Numbered from the stretch's first letter, positions 1-7,004 are shown. The stretch is 12,848 nucleotides of DNA from an uncultured Clostridia bacterium (GCA_947584775.1 CANPWT010000030.1:1-12848), one strand, 5' to 3'. Translations and numbers: made by a program. Notes: a model not told the origin generated them from the sequence alone.

Positions 1-51
1 CAAGCAAAAGAAAAAATATTAGCACAAGGTGGCAGTGTTGAGGAGGTATAA
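1..51 (+). CDS. rplO: 50S ribosomal protein L15, C-terminal end (partial)
   Basis: The first 16 codons read QAKEKILAQGGSVEEV and end at TAA 49-51. This matches the usual C-terminus of L15, where an AKE.I...GG.VE.. motif closes the protein, and rplO is the normal gene directly upstream of secY. L15 is a late-assembly protein of the large ribosomal subunit. The stop overlaps the secY start by one base (TAATG), which suggests translational coupling. Only the tail is in the window, so the call rests on a short motif plus conserved gene order. Confidence 0.85.
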   Translation, partial: QAKEKILAQGGSVEEV

Positions 52-1364
52 TGTTTAAAACATTAACTGACGCATTTAAAATTAAAGAAGTTCGCAACAA
101 ACTAATCTTAACCTTAGTGTTGTTATTCATTTACAGGCTTGGATGTTGGTTGCCAATCCCTGGCATAGCAACAAGTGCGTTGCGCACAAAAGTTGAAGGT
201 AACACCTTTTTAAACTTGTTAAGTTCGGTTAGCGGTGGCGCATTGTCACGCGGGTCGTTCTTAGCACTTGGTGTTTCCCCATACATCACATCATCCATCA
301 TAATTCAATTATTGTCCGTTGTTATTCCAAGTTGGCAACAACTTGCTCGTGATGGCGGGGCAGACGGCAGAAAAAAAATCAGTTTATACACAAAAATTGC
401 AGCATTAATCATCGCTATTGCACAAGCAATTGGCATAGCAGTTGGTTTTGGTGCGGCTGATGGTGTAAACATTGGCATTTTTGGTGGCAACACATTTATT
501 TGTTATGCTTTCATTGTGCTTATGTTAACAACAGGTGCAATGTTCACCGTTTGGCTGGGCGAAAAAATAACTGAAATTGGCGTAGGCAACGGCATGAGTT
601 TGCTAATCTTTGTTGGTATTTTGTCCAGCGCGGCAACAGCAATTGTTGGCAACTTCCAAAATATCGTTGTGGACGGACAAGTTAATGTAACTGCCATTTG
701 GCAATTAGTTTTATTTATTGTGGCTCTTATTGCTATATTTGGGCTAGTAGTATTTGTAGACGGCGGCGAAAGAAGGGTTAACGTTCAATATGCAAAACAA
801 ATGAAAGGCAGAAAAATGTATGGCGGTCAATCCACCTACATTCCGGTAAGGGTTAACGCTAACGGCGTTATGCCAATCATCTTTGCAAGCACACTTCTTT
901 CCTTCCCACAAATGTTATTTAGCATTTTCTGGCCAAATGTAACAACCGGCTTTATTGGCTTCTACAATAAATGGATTGGTGCCGGCAGTTGGGTTTACGC
1001 AATATTAATGGCAATTTTAATTTTGGCGTTTGCATATTTTTATGCAACCATCAATTTCGATACTGACAGAATTAGTAGGGAAATTCAACAAAATGGTGGC
1101 TTTATAACCGGCATTAGGCCAGGCAAGCCAACCGCCCAATATTTAAAAAGCATTAATAACAAAATCACCTTATTTGGTGCAATATTCTTAGCGTTTATGG
1201 CGCTTATTCCAACCGTGTTGTTCACCGCAATTTGGGGCACACAAGGGCTGGCAAATGCGTTTAGCGCAACAGGTATGTTAATCGTTGTATCGGTTGCATT
1301 GGAATTCGATAAACAACTAGAAGCGCAAATGATGATGCGTAATTATCGTGGATTTTTAAAATAA
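51..1364 (+). CDS. secY: Preprotein translocase subunit SecY
   Basis: SecY forms the protein-conducting channel of the Sec translocon in the cytoplasmic membrane. It works with SecE, SecG and the SecA motor or the ribosome. The 437-residue product has the normal length. About ten hydrophobic segments are visible (roughly residues 18-36, 72-92, 113-133, 148-168, 181-200, 217-236, 268-290, 312-334, 371-393 and 400-420). Residues 354-361 (GIRPGKPT) are the conserved cytoplasmic loop C5, whose arginine is needed for SecA-driven export. The ATG is preceded by GAGGAGGT inside the end of rplO, and the two genes share one base. It is followed nine bases later by adk, in the standard rplO-secY-adk order. 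Nothing is truncated or unusual. Confidence 0.99.
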   Translation: MFKTLTDAFKIKEVRNKLILTLVLLFIYRLGCWLPIPGIATSALRTKVEGNTFLNLLSSVSGGALSRGSFLALGVSPYITSSIIIQLLSVVIPSWQQLARDGGADGRKKISLYTKIAALIIAIAQAIGIAVGFGAADGVNIGIFGGNTFICYAFIVLMLTTGAMFTVWLGEKITEIGVGNGMSLLIFVGILSSAATAIVGNFQNIVVDGQVNVTAIWQLVLFIVALIAIFGLVVFVDGGERRVNVQYAKQMKGRKMYGGQSTYIPVRVNANGVMPIIFASTLLSFPQMLFSIFWPNVTTGFIGFYNKWIGAGSWVYAILMAILILAFAYFYATINFDTDRISREIQQNGGFITGIRPGKPTAQYLKSINNKITLFGAIFLAFMALIPTVLFTAIWGTQGLANAFSATGMLIVVSVALEFDKQLEAQMMMRNYRGFLK

Positions 1365-1373
1365 GGGGATTAA

Positions 1374-1997
1374 ATGAACATTGTTCTCATAGGTATCCAA
1401 GGTTCGGGCAAAGGCACGCTTTCCGCCAAATTAAAAGATTATTTCGATTTCGATTTAATTTCGGTTGGGGAACTTTTGCGTGCCGAGGCCAAACGCAAAA
1501 CAAAACTTGGCAAACATATCTTTGAAATGCAATCAAAAGGCATTTTGTTGGAGCAAGATATTGTTATGCAGGTTATAAAAAACAAGTTAAAGTCTAAAAA
1601 AACACAAAATGTAATTTTTGATGGCTTTCCGCGTACAATCGAACAAGCAGATGCACTTGACGAGGTTTTAAAAATAGATTTAGTAATTTATTTACACCTA
1701 TCTAAGGAAGAAGCAACTAAAAGATTACTTTCGCGTGTGGGATGTAATGATTGCGGCAGCATATTTAATAAAAACGAGGTTAAATCAACTTGCCCATTGT
1801 GTGGGGGTAAATTGGTTAAACGTTCGGACGATAATTTAATATCAATTAAAAATAGGCTTAAACAATTTCATTTGCAAACTCATCCGGTTGTAGATAGATA
1901 TAAAGCAGCCAACACGCTAGTTACTATAGACGCTAGCCAAACCAAAGAAGCGGTGCTTAAAGATGTTGTGAGGGCAATAAATGAACATAACAATTAA
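1374..1997 (+). CDS. adk: Adenylate kinase, zinc-lid type
   Basis: This cytosolic enzyme interconverts ATP + AMP and 2 ADP. Length is 207 residues, slightly short for the long-lid bacterial family. Visible motifs: P-loop GIQGSGKGT at residues 7-15, VGELLR (AMP-binding Arg36), DGFPRT at 83-88, and lid/core arginines in KRSDD (149-153) and KNRL (159-162). Four cysteines (124, 127, 140, 143) form the C-x2-C...C-x2-C structural zinc site typical of Gram-positive enzymes. One oddity is glutamine 9, where the P-loop normally has proline (GxPGxGKGT). The ATG follows AGGGGAT. The 3' end overlaps map by 17 bases, which points to coupled translation. Confidence 0.98.
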   Translation: MNIVLIGIQGSGKGTLSAKLKDYFDFDLISVGELLRAEAKRKTKLGKHIFEMQSKGILLEQDIVMQVIKNKLKSKKTQNVIFDGFPRTIEQADALDEVLKIDLVIYLHLSKEEATKRLLSRVGCNDCGSIFNKNEVKSTCPLCGGKLVKRSDDNLISIKNRLKQFHLQTHPVVDRYKAANTLVTIDASQTKEAVLKDVVRAINEHNN

Positions 1998-2727
1998 AAA
2001 CGAACAAGAAATAGAAAAGATGCGCATAGCCGGCAAAATTTTAAAGCAAACATTAGATTTACTTGAAACGGCCGTCTATCCGGGTCAAACAAGTATGCGC
2101 TTAAACGAAATGGCATATAACTACATCATTTCTCAGGGCGCAAAACCATCATTTTTACACTACGAGGGTTTCCCATATACAATTTGTGCCAGCGTAAATG
2201 ACCAAGTTGTGCATGGCTTTTGTAATGATGTTCCACTAAAAGAGGGGGATATCATCAGCATAGATTGTGGTGTAATATGGCAAGGCTATCATTCAGACGC
2301 CGCTAGAACTTTCCCGGTTGGGAATATAACGGTGGAAAAAGCAAATTTAATAGAGGTAACCAAACAATCCTTTTTTGAAGGAATTAAAGATATTAAGGCC
2401 GGGTGCAAACTTGGCAACATTAGTAGCAAAATTCAGCAATATTTGGAAAGTCATGGTTACGGCGTGGTTAGGGAACTAACCGGGCACGGCATTGGAACTC
2501 ATTTGCATGAAGACCCAAACGTGCCAAATTACGGCAAGTTCAATTCAGGTATTGTGCTTGTTGAAGGTATGACTCTGGCAATTGAGCCTATGTCAACTTT
2601 GGGCAAAAGAGATGTGTGCTTAGAAGATAATAATTGGACCGTTTCCACCTGGGACGGGTTAGATAGCGCACATTACGAAAACACTGTCCTAATAACTAAG
2701 GACGGAGTTGAAATATTAACTTTATAA
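1981..2727 (+). CDS. map: Methionine aminopeptidase, type I
   Basis: Map removes the initiator methionine from nascent proteins at the ribosome. The 248-residue length is normal for type Ia. All five metal ligands are present: Asp95 (SIDCG), Asp106 (HSDAAR), His169 (TGHGIG), Glu202 (AIEPM) and Glu233 (HYENT). The substrate-site histidines His79 (QVVHGF) and His176 are also present. There is no N-terminal zinc-finger extension. The start lies 17 bases inside the end of adk, in a different frame, with a GTGAGGG Shine-Dalgarno sequence just upstream, so the overlap is real. The order secY-adk-map is standard for Firmicutes. Confidence 0.98.
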   Translation: MNITIKNEQEIEKMRIAGKILKQTLDLLETAVYPGQTSMRLNEMAYNYIISQGAKPSFLHYEGFPYTICASVNDQVVHGFCNDVPLKEGDIISIDCGVIWQGYHSDAARTFPVGNITVEKANLIEVTKQSFFEGIKDIKAGCKLGNISSKIQQYLESHGYGVVRELTGHGIGTHLHEDPNVPNYGKFNSGIVLVEGMTLAIEPMSTLGKRDVCLEDNNWTVSTWDGLDSAHYENTVLITKDGVEILTL

Positions 2728-2736
2728 CGGGGTTGT

Positions 2737-3006
2737 ATGGAAAGTGAATTTAAAGTAGGAGATATTGTAATTTCATCTTCCGGTCATGATAAAAATAACT
2801 TATTTATAGTTGTTTCTATTGACAAATCTGGTTTTTTGACTATAATTAATGGTAAAACAAGGAAAAAGGACAACCCAAAAACAAAAAATCCTAAGCATTT
2901 AGTTAAAATTGGGCACGATGAGGCAATTTTAAAATTAGTGTCTTGCCCAATAGTCACAAACGCCGAGATTTATAAAAAAATTAAACAATACAAGGTAAAG
3001 GAGTAA
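2737..3006 (+). CDS. KOW-domain RNA-binding protein (L14e/L6e/L27e-like)
   Basis: This 89-residue protein begins with a KOW-like segment (FKVGDIVISSSGHDKNNLFIV, broken here as FKVGDIV then GHD then LFIVV). That is the pattern of the small proteins annotated in Firmicutes as KOW-domain or L14E/L6E/L27E-like, encoded between map and infA. It is rich in lysine (a patch near residues 41-58), which fits RNA binding. I infer a ribosome-associated role from family and position; no enzyme motif is visible. The ATG follows GGGG, nine bases after map. The stop is one base before the infA start, so the genes are probably co-translated. Confidence 0.85.
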   Translation: MESEFKVGDIVISSSGHDKNNLFIVVSIDKSGFLTIINGKTRKKDNPKTKNPKHLVKIGHDEAILKLVSCPIVTNAEIYKKIKQYKVKE

Positions 3007-3007
3007 T

Positions 3008-3229
3008 ATGTCTAAAGATGACGTTATCGAAGCAGAGGGCGAAGTTGTAGAAGTCCTTGGGAACATGAATTTTAAAGTAAAAATCATGAACAATCATCTT
3101 ATAACAGCCTACATTTCCGGCAAACTTAGAACAAACTTTATTAAAATTTTAGTAGGCGACAAAGTTAAGGTGGAAATGAGCCCATATGATTTAACAAAAG
3201 GCAGAATCATTTGGCGTGATAAAAATTAA
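3008..3229 (+). CDS. infA: Translation initiation factor IF-1
   Basis: IF-1 binds the A site of the 30S subunit during initiation. The 73-residue protein is a single S1/OB-fold domain of normal length. It starts with DDVIEAEGEVVE and ends with the hallmark SPYDLTKGRIIWR. The central AYISGKLR segment corresponds to the usual AHISGKMR, with tyrosine replacing histidine. The ATG lies one base after the KOW gene stop and uses the GGAG within its last codons. It is followed by a 63-base gap with a hairpin before rpmJ. Confidence 0.99.
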   Translation: MSKDDVIEAEGEVVEVLGNMNFKVKIMNNHLITAYISGKLRTNFIKILVGDKVKVEMSPYDLTKGRIIWRDKN

Positions 3230-3230
3230 T

Positions 3231-3260
3231 TAAGGCGGCCACCTATCAGGCGCTGCTTTA
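3231..3260 (+). promoter_or_regulatory. Hairpin between infA and rpmJ
   Basis: The arms TAAGGCGGC (3231-3239) and GCTGCTTTA (3252-3260) can form a 9-bp RNA stem with two G-U pairs and a 12-nt loop. The loop can itself pair CCT with AGG. There is no T-run after it, so it is not an intrinsic terminator. It could be a processing site, a stability element or a regulatory element for rpmJ. The function is inferred only from position. Confidence 0.45.
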
Positions 3261-3292
3261 AATAGCAAGTTGTATTAAAAAGGAGAAAAGAT

Positions 3293-3409
3293 ATGAAAGT
3301 AAGACCATCAGTTAAGCCTATGTGCGAAAAATGTAAAGTTATTAAACGTAATGGCAGAGTTATGGTAATATGCTCAAAATCACCTAAACACAAACAACGT
3401 CAAGGCTAA
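3293..3409 (+). CDS. rpmJ: 50S ribosomal protein L36
   Basis: A 38-codon gene begins MKVRPSVKPMCEKC and ends KHKQRQG, which is diagnostic for L36. This small zinc-ribbon protein sits near the peptidyl-transferase side of the large subunit. Zinc ligands are Cys11, Cys14, Cys27 and His33, so this is the zinc-binding (C+) form. The Cys27-to-His33 spacing (five residues between) equals that of the 38-residue E. coli protein. AAAAGGAG lies a few bases upstream of the ATG. The position between infA and rpsM is canonical. Confidence 0.98.
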   Translation: MKVRPSVKPMCEKCKVIKRNGRVMVICSKSPKHKQRQG

Positions 3410-3440
3410 TGGGCTTGTTAATTTTGAATACGAAAATAAA

Positions 3441-3493
3441 CATGATGCTTCGCGGCAATTTAGCATCATGAGGAAATAATTTTAAATTGGAGG
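3441..3493 (+). promoter_or_regulatory. Hairpin with possible pseudoknot in the rpsM leader
   Basis: A perfect 9-bp inverted repeat, CATGATGCT (3441-3449) and AGCATCATG (3462-3470), encloses a 12-nt loop. The loop end CAATTT (3456-3461) is complementary to AAATTG (3484-3489), which abuts the rpsM Shine-Dalgarno GGAGG (3489-3493). The fold could therefore be an H-type pseudoknot covering the ribosome binding site. In E. coli the alpha-operon leader before rpsM is a pseudoknot bound by S4. Here rpsD (S4) is also in the operon, so autoregulation is plausible. The fold is visible; S4 binding is inference. Confidence 0.5.
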
Positions 3494-3499
3494 AATTAT

Positions 3500-3868
3500 A
3501 TGGCACGTATATCAGGCGTGGATTTACCTAATGAAAAAAGAGTTGAAATTGGTTTAACATATATTTATGGCATTGGTTTAACAAGTGCCAGAAAAATTTT
3601 GGCTGCAACCAACATCAACCCAGACACTAGGGTTAAAGACCTTACCGAAACTGAAATTGCTTCTATCCGTAAATATATAGAGGCTAATTTTGTTGTGGAA
3701 GGCGAAAAAAGGAAAAATGTTGCATTAGACATAAAAAGATTAAAAGAAATCAGGTGCTATCGTGGGCTTCGCCATGCTGCAAATTTGCCTGTTCGTGGGC
3801 AATCTACAAGGCATAATGCTCGTACTCGCAAGGGCCCTAAAAAAACAATAGCAAATAAAAAGAAATAA
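3500..3868 (+). CDS. rpsM: 30S ribosomal protein S13
   Basis: S13 sits in the head of the small subunit, contacts the P-site tRNA and forms bridges to the large subunit. The product has 122 residues, a normal length. It shows the family start ARISGVDLPNEKRVEIGLTY (residues 2-21), the YRGLRHAANLPVRGQ segment near residue 90, the NARTRKGP motif, and a lysine-rich tail that reaches the decoding site. GGAGG precedes the ATG. It is the first gene after the leader hairpin, and rpsK follows after ten bases. Confidence 0.99.
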   Translation: MARISGVDLPNEKRVEIGLTYIYGIGLTSARKILAATNINPDTRVKDLTETEIASIRKYIEANFVVEGEKRKNVALDIKRLKEIRCYRGLRHAANLPVRGQSTRHNARTRKGPKKTIANKKK

Positions 3869-3878
3869 GGAGTAAATA

Positions 3879-4268
3879 ATGGCTGTTAAAAAAGAAACAA
3901 AGAAAAAGAAAACGCTTGTTGAAGGTGGCGAAGGTTGTGTTTATATTCAAGCCACTGCAAACAACACTTTAGTTACTTTAACCGATAAATACGGCAATGC
4001 TTTGGCGCAAAGCAGTGCGGGTGCGTTGGGCAATCGTGGTGCTAAAAAAAGCACACCATTTGTTGCGCAACAAGTTGTTGAAACAGCACTTAAAAATGCA
4101 TCTAATTTCGGCGTATCTAAAGTTGGTATTTTAGTAAAAGGCGCTGGCGGTGGCAGAGAGGCAGCCATCCGTGCGGTTGGCACAGCAGGTTTGCAAATTT
4201 TATACATTAAAGATGTATCTCCAATTCCGCACAACGGATGCAGACCACCTAAGGCAAGAAGGTTATAG
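3879..4268 (+). CDS. rpsK: 30S ribosomal protein S11
   Basis: S11 lies on the 30S platform near the E site and contacts 16S rRNA together with S7 and S18. Length (129 residues) is normal. The C-terminal signature IPHNGCRPPKARR and the REAAIRA helix are clear. The body is divergent. The near-invariant VKGPGSGRE reads VKGAGGGRE at residues 86-94, and the strand before SAG lacks the usual tryptophan (AQSSAG). An AAGGAG site precedes the ATG. It ends in TAG, eight bases before rpsD. Confidence 0.98.
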   Translation: MAVKKETKKKKTLVEGGEGCVYIQATANNTLVTLTDKYGNALAQSSAGALGNRGAKKSTPFVAQQVVETALKNASNFGVSKVGILVKGAGGGREAAIRAVGTAGLQILYIKDVSPIPHNGCRPPKARRL

Positions 4269-4276
4269 GAGGATAT

Positions 4277-4894
4277 ATGGCAAAAAGTACAAATCCAGAT
4301 TGTAAACAATGTCGCCGTGAGGGTTGCAAACTCTTTTTAAAAGGCGAAAGATGTTTAACTAAATGTTCGTTTGACAAACGCCCGGTTGTTCCTGGCCAAC
4401 ACGGAACTGCTAGGAAAAAAATAAGCGAATATGGTTTACAATTGCGTGAAAAACAAAAAGTTAAAAAAGCATACAATTTGCTTGAAAGGCAATTTAGATT
4501 ATATTACGAAAAAGCAACCCGCAGCAAGGAAGGCACAGGTTGGGCAATGCTTAAAATGATTGAAATGAGGCTAGACAATGTGGTTTACCGCATGGGCATA
4601 GGTTCATCCAGAACTGAATCTAGGCAAATTGTAAACCATGGGCACATCACCGTAAATGGTAAAAAGGTTAACATCCCTTCATACCAAGTTAAAGTGGGAG
4701 ATGTTATCGCCATTAAAGAAAGCAAGCAAAATCTTGAAATGTTTGCAAGTTTAAAAGGTTTAAAAGTAAATCCACCTAAATGGTTGGAATTTAACACCGA
4801 AAGCCTAACAGGTAAAGTTCTTGCAGAACCAGTTAGGGAAGATATTGACCTTAACATAAAAGAACACTTGATTGTGGAATATTATTCAAGATAA
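4277..4894 (+). CDS. rpsD: 30S ribosomal protein S4, cysteine-rich form
   Basis: S4 nucleates 30S assembly by binding the 5' domain of 16S rRNA, and in several bacteria represses its own operon. The 205-residue product has the long N-terminal domain, PGQHG (about residues 39-43), EYGLQLREKQK, an S4 RNA-binding domain (RLDNVVYRMG through HGHITVNGKKV) and the terminal IVEYYSR. Cysteines 9, 12, 26 and 30 form the zinc-knuckle type N-terminus, but the last pair is C-x3-C instead of the C-x4-C seen in, for example, Thermus. A further cysteine is at 17. Its place between rpsK and rpoA is typical of Clostridia, unlike Bacillus, where rpsD stands alone. Confidence 0.99.
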   Translation: MAKSTNPDCKQCRREGCKLFLKGERCLTKCSFDKRPVVPGQHGTARKKISEYGLQLREKQKVKKAYNLLERQFRLYYEKATRSKEGTGWAMLKMIEMRLDNVVYRMGIGSSRTESRQIVNHGHITVNGKKVNIPSYQVKVGDVIAIKESKQNLEMFASLKGLKVNPPKWLEFNTESLTGKVLAEPVREDIDLNIKEHLIVEYYSR

Positions 4895-4908
4895 TAGGAG
4901 AACGGATT

Positions 4909-5865
4909 ATGATGGAAATTGAAAAACCAAAAATTGCTTTGGAAGAACTAGAAAATGGTGCTCACGCTATAATTACTGTTGAGCCATTAGAAAAAGGCTT
5001 TGGTATCACCATTGGCAATATGCTAAGGAGAACATTGTTGTCTTCATTGCCAGGCGCTGCTATTGTTGGCGTTAAAATTAAAGGCGTATTGCACGAATTT
5101 ACAACAATTAAAGGCGTTAGTGAAGATGTTACCGACATCATTTTAAACCTTAAAACCTTGGCCGTTAAAACCGATAACACCGAGCCAGATTTTAAGGGCA
5201 GTATGACTTTGAAAAAGAAAGGTCCGGCAGTAATTTATGCAAAGGATATCGAATGCGAGGATGGCATAACTATTCAAAATCCTGATCAATATATTTGCAC
5301 GCTAGATGACGATGCTTCTTTGGATATGACTTTGTATGTTGGCAGAGGCAGAGGCTTTGTTCCTGCAAGTCAAAATAAGGAGTTTTCAGACGAATTAGAT
5401 TACATTGCAATCGATTCGCTTTTCACCCCTGTTAAACGCGTCAATTTTGAAGTTCAATCTAGCCGTGTTGGTCGTAGCCTAGACTATGACAAACTTGTTT
5501 TGGATGTTCAAACCCGTGGCACAATCAGTGCAAAAGAAGTTGTTGCTCTATCTGCAAAACTTTTAAATGATTACGCTACAATGTTTGTAGACCTTGTTGA
5601 AGGCATGAGCGGTGTAAACATTTTGGTTGCAAGAAAAGAGGACGAAAAAACCAAATTATACGAAAAACCTATTGAGGAAATGGAACTTAGCGTGCGCAGT
5701 TACAACTGCTTAAAACGCGCTGGCATCGAAACCATTGGCGACCTTGCTAAAAAGAGCAAGTCTGAAATGATGAAAGTTCGTAACATGGGTGCTAAATCTA
5801 TGGAAGAAGTCATCAATAAATTGGAAGCCCTTGGCATTGTCCTTGAAGGGAACGAAAATTATTAG
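4909..5865 (+). CDS. rpoA: DNA-directed RNA polymerase subunit alpha
   Basis: The alpha dimer scaffolds RNA polymerase assembly, and its C-terminal domain contacts UP elements and activators. The 318-residue product has the N-terminal dimerisation/beta-contact domain (GFGITIGNMLRRTLLSS near residues 30-46) up to about residue 230. A linker follows, then the C-terminal domain from about 255. Residues matching E. coli Arg265, Asn268, Cys269 and Lys298 are Arg263, Asn266, Cys267 and Lys296, so UP-element recognition should be intact. Two tandem ATGs occur; translation could start at 4909 or 4912, and AGGAG at 4896-4900 suits either. It lies 14 bases after rpsD and 47 bases before rplQ. Confidence 0.99.
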   Translation: MMEIEKPKIALEELENGAHAIITVEPLEKGFGITIGNMLRRTLLSSLPGAAIVGVKIKGVLHEFTTIKGVSEDVTDIILNLKTLAVKTDNTEPDFKGSMTLKKKGPAVIYAKDIECEDGITIQNPDQYICTLDDDASLDMTLYVGRGRGFVPASQNKEFSDELDYIAIDSLFTPVKRVNFEVQSSRVGRSLDYDKLVLDVQTRGTISAKEVVALSAKLLNDYATMFVDLVEGMSGVNILVARKEDEKTKLYEKPIEEMELSVRSYNCLKRAGIETIGDLAKKSKSEMMKVRNMGAKSMEEVINKLEALGIVLEGNENY

Positions 5866-5912
5866 TCTTTAATGTTAGTATCTAACTAAAATATTTTAAG
5901 GAGAAAAAAAAG

Positions 5913-6422
5913 ATGAAAGTGAAACAATTAGGTCGCCCAACTGAGGAAAGGATGGCTATTATGCGTAACCAAGCCACCGATTTGCTTTGGAAAGGTAAAA
6001 TTGAAACCACTCTTGCTAGGGCAAAATCACTTAAAAGTTATGTAGAAAAAATATTAACTCTTGCAATCAATTCGTACGAAGATGTTGTAACTGTTAATAA
6101 AAATTCTGTTAACGAAAAAGGTGAAAAAGTTAGCCGCGAAGTTATGAACGATGGCCCTAAAAAACTTGCTGCCCGTAGAAAGATTATGGCTAAGGTTTAC
6201 ACGGTAAAAGAAGAACGCAAAAAAGGTGAAAAGAAAGCAGACTACCTTGCTCGTATAGACAATATTAAAAATCCACTATTGGAAAAAATATTCAATGTTT
6301 ATGCGCCTAAATATGCAACAAGAGCAAAAGAACTTGGTCAAAAGGGCGGTTACACTCGCATTATTAGAACCGGTTTAAGAAAGGGCGATAATGCTGGGAT
6401 GGCAATTATTGAATTAATTTAG
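5913..6422 (+). CDS. rplQ: 50S ribosomal protein L17, long form
   Basis: L17 binds 23S rRNA near the peptide exit tunnel. The core is clear: LGRPTEERMAIMRN at the start, TTLARAKSLK (33-41), and GGYTRIIRTGLRKGDNAGMA near the end. The length of 169 residues exceeds the usual 110-130. Extra lysine-rich segments lie at about residues 54-83 and 97-120, with a few more residues before GGYTR. From memory, long L17 proteins with insertions at these places occur in other Clostridia, so this is probably lineage-typical rather than an error. AAGGAG precedes the ATG. This is the last gene of the alpha cluster, followed directly by a terminator. Confidence 0.98.
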   Translation: MKVKQLGRPTEERMAIMRNQATDLLWKGKIETTLARAKSLKSYVEKILTLAINSYEDVVTVNKNSVNEKGEKVSREVMNDGPKKLAARRKIMAKVYTVKEERKKGEKKADYLARIDNIKNPLLEKIFNVYAPKYATRAKELGQKGGYTRIIRTGLRKGDNAGMAIIELI

Positions 6423-6429
6423 CAAAAAG

Positions 6430-6454
6430 TTTGCACTATGTGCAAATTTTTTTT
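6430..6454 (+). terminator. Intrinsic terminator after rplQ
   Basis: The arms TTTGCAC (6430-6436) and GTGCAAA (6440-6446) form a perfect 7-bp stem with a TAT loop, followed by eight T (6447-6454). An A-run at 6424-6428 can extend the stem and could let it work in both directions. It lies eight bases after the rplQ stop and should end the spc/alpha transcript. Confidence 0.93.
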
Positions 6455-6497
6455 GCAAATTTTTGTGGTTTTGATAATAAACTATAATGGAGAGATT

Positions 6498-7004
6498 ATG
6501 AACAATTTAATAAAAAATTATTTAAATTTAATTAAAAACAATTACAAACCAGAAGAATATAGCATGATTGTAACTTTAATAAATAATATTCCTAAAAAAT
6601 ATTTAAACAATTTTTTAACCGATGAAAAAACTGAAAAATTAAATGCATCAAATGCTAATGTAAATATACAGCCAACTTGCCAATTTGTCATCCATGGTAA
6701 AACTTATACCGGCAGCAAATTGGTGTATAAAATTTTAGATTTAGGCGAAGTTGTGCTTTTTGTAAGCGATGAAAACACCACTAAAAAATTAATCAATGCT
6801 AATCGCAAAGATGTGCCACTTATTTATGCTTCTAACCCATTTAAACATTGTATGTTTTCAGCAATTAAAAATAATAAAACATATTCATTAAAATTAACAT
6901 ATCAATCTAATTTTGGCAGCGGAAACATTATTCGCTATAATGTGCCAATTAGCGAAGTTGAAAATTTAATTTTTACAACGCCAAATTTAATCGACAATAA
7001 ATAA
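6498..7004 (+). CDS. Hypothetical protein, unrecognised family
   Basis: This is an open frame of 168 codons whose product I do not recognise. An in-frame ATG exists at 6438, but that start would lie inside the rplQ terminator. The ATG at 6498 has GGAGAG seven bases upstream and is the better start. The N-terminal third (about residues 1-45) looks helical and rich in Asn, Lys and Leu. The rest alternates short hydrophobic stretches (CQFVIHGKTY, EVVLFVSDE, IRYNVPI) like a small beta-rich domain. There is no signal peptide, membrane span or catalytic motif. Base composition is more AT-rich than the flanking genes. It sits alone between a terminator and an A/T tract, consistent with an inserted or orphan gene. 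Expression is uncertain because no convincing promoter is visible. Confidence 0.7.
   Translation: MNNLIKNYLNLIKNNYKPEEYSMIVTLINNIPKKYLNNFLTDEKTEKLNASNANVNIQPTCQFVIHGKTYTGSKLVYKILDLGEVVLFVSDENTTKKLINANRKDVPLIYASNPFKHCMFSAIKNNKTYSLKLTYQSNFGSGNIIRYNVPISEVENLIFTTPNLIDNK

Noticed and set aside
6483..6488. TATAAT just before the hypothetical gene as its -10 box
   Set aside because: It overlaps the Shine-Dalgarno; transcription would start about three bases before the ATG and remove it. No good -35 is present at 17 bp.
6438..6497. Upstream in-frame ATG giving the hypothetical protein 20 extra residues
   Set aside because: This start lies in the stem of the rplQ terminator and has no ribosome binding site; the ATG at 6498 has GGAGAG.
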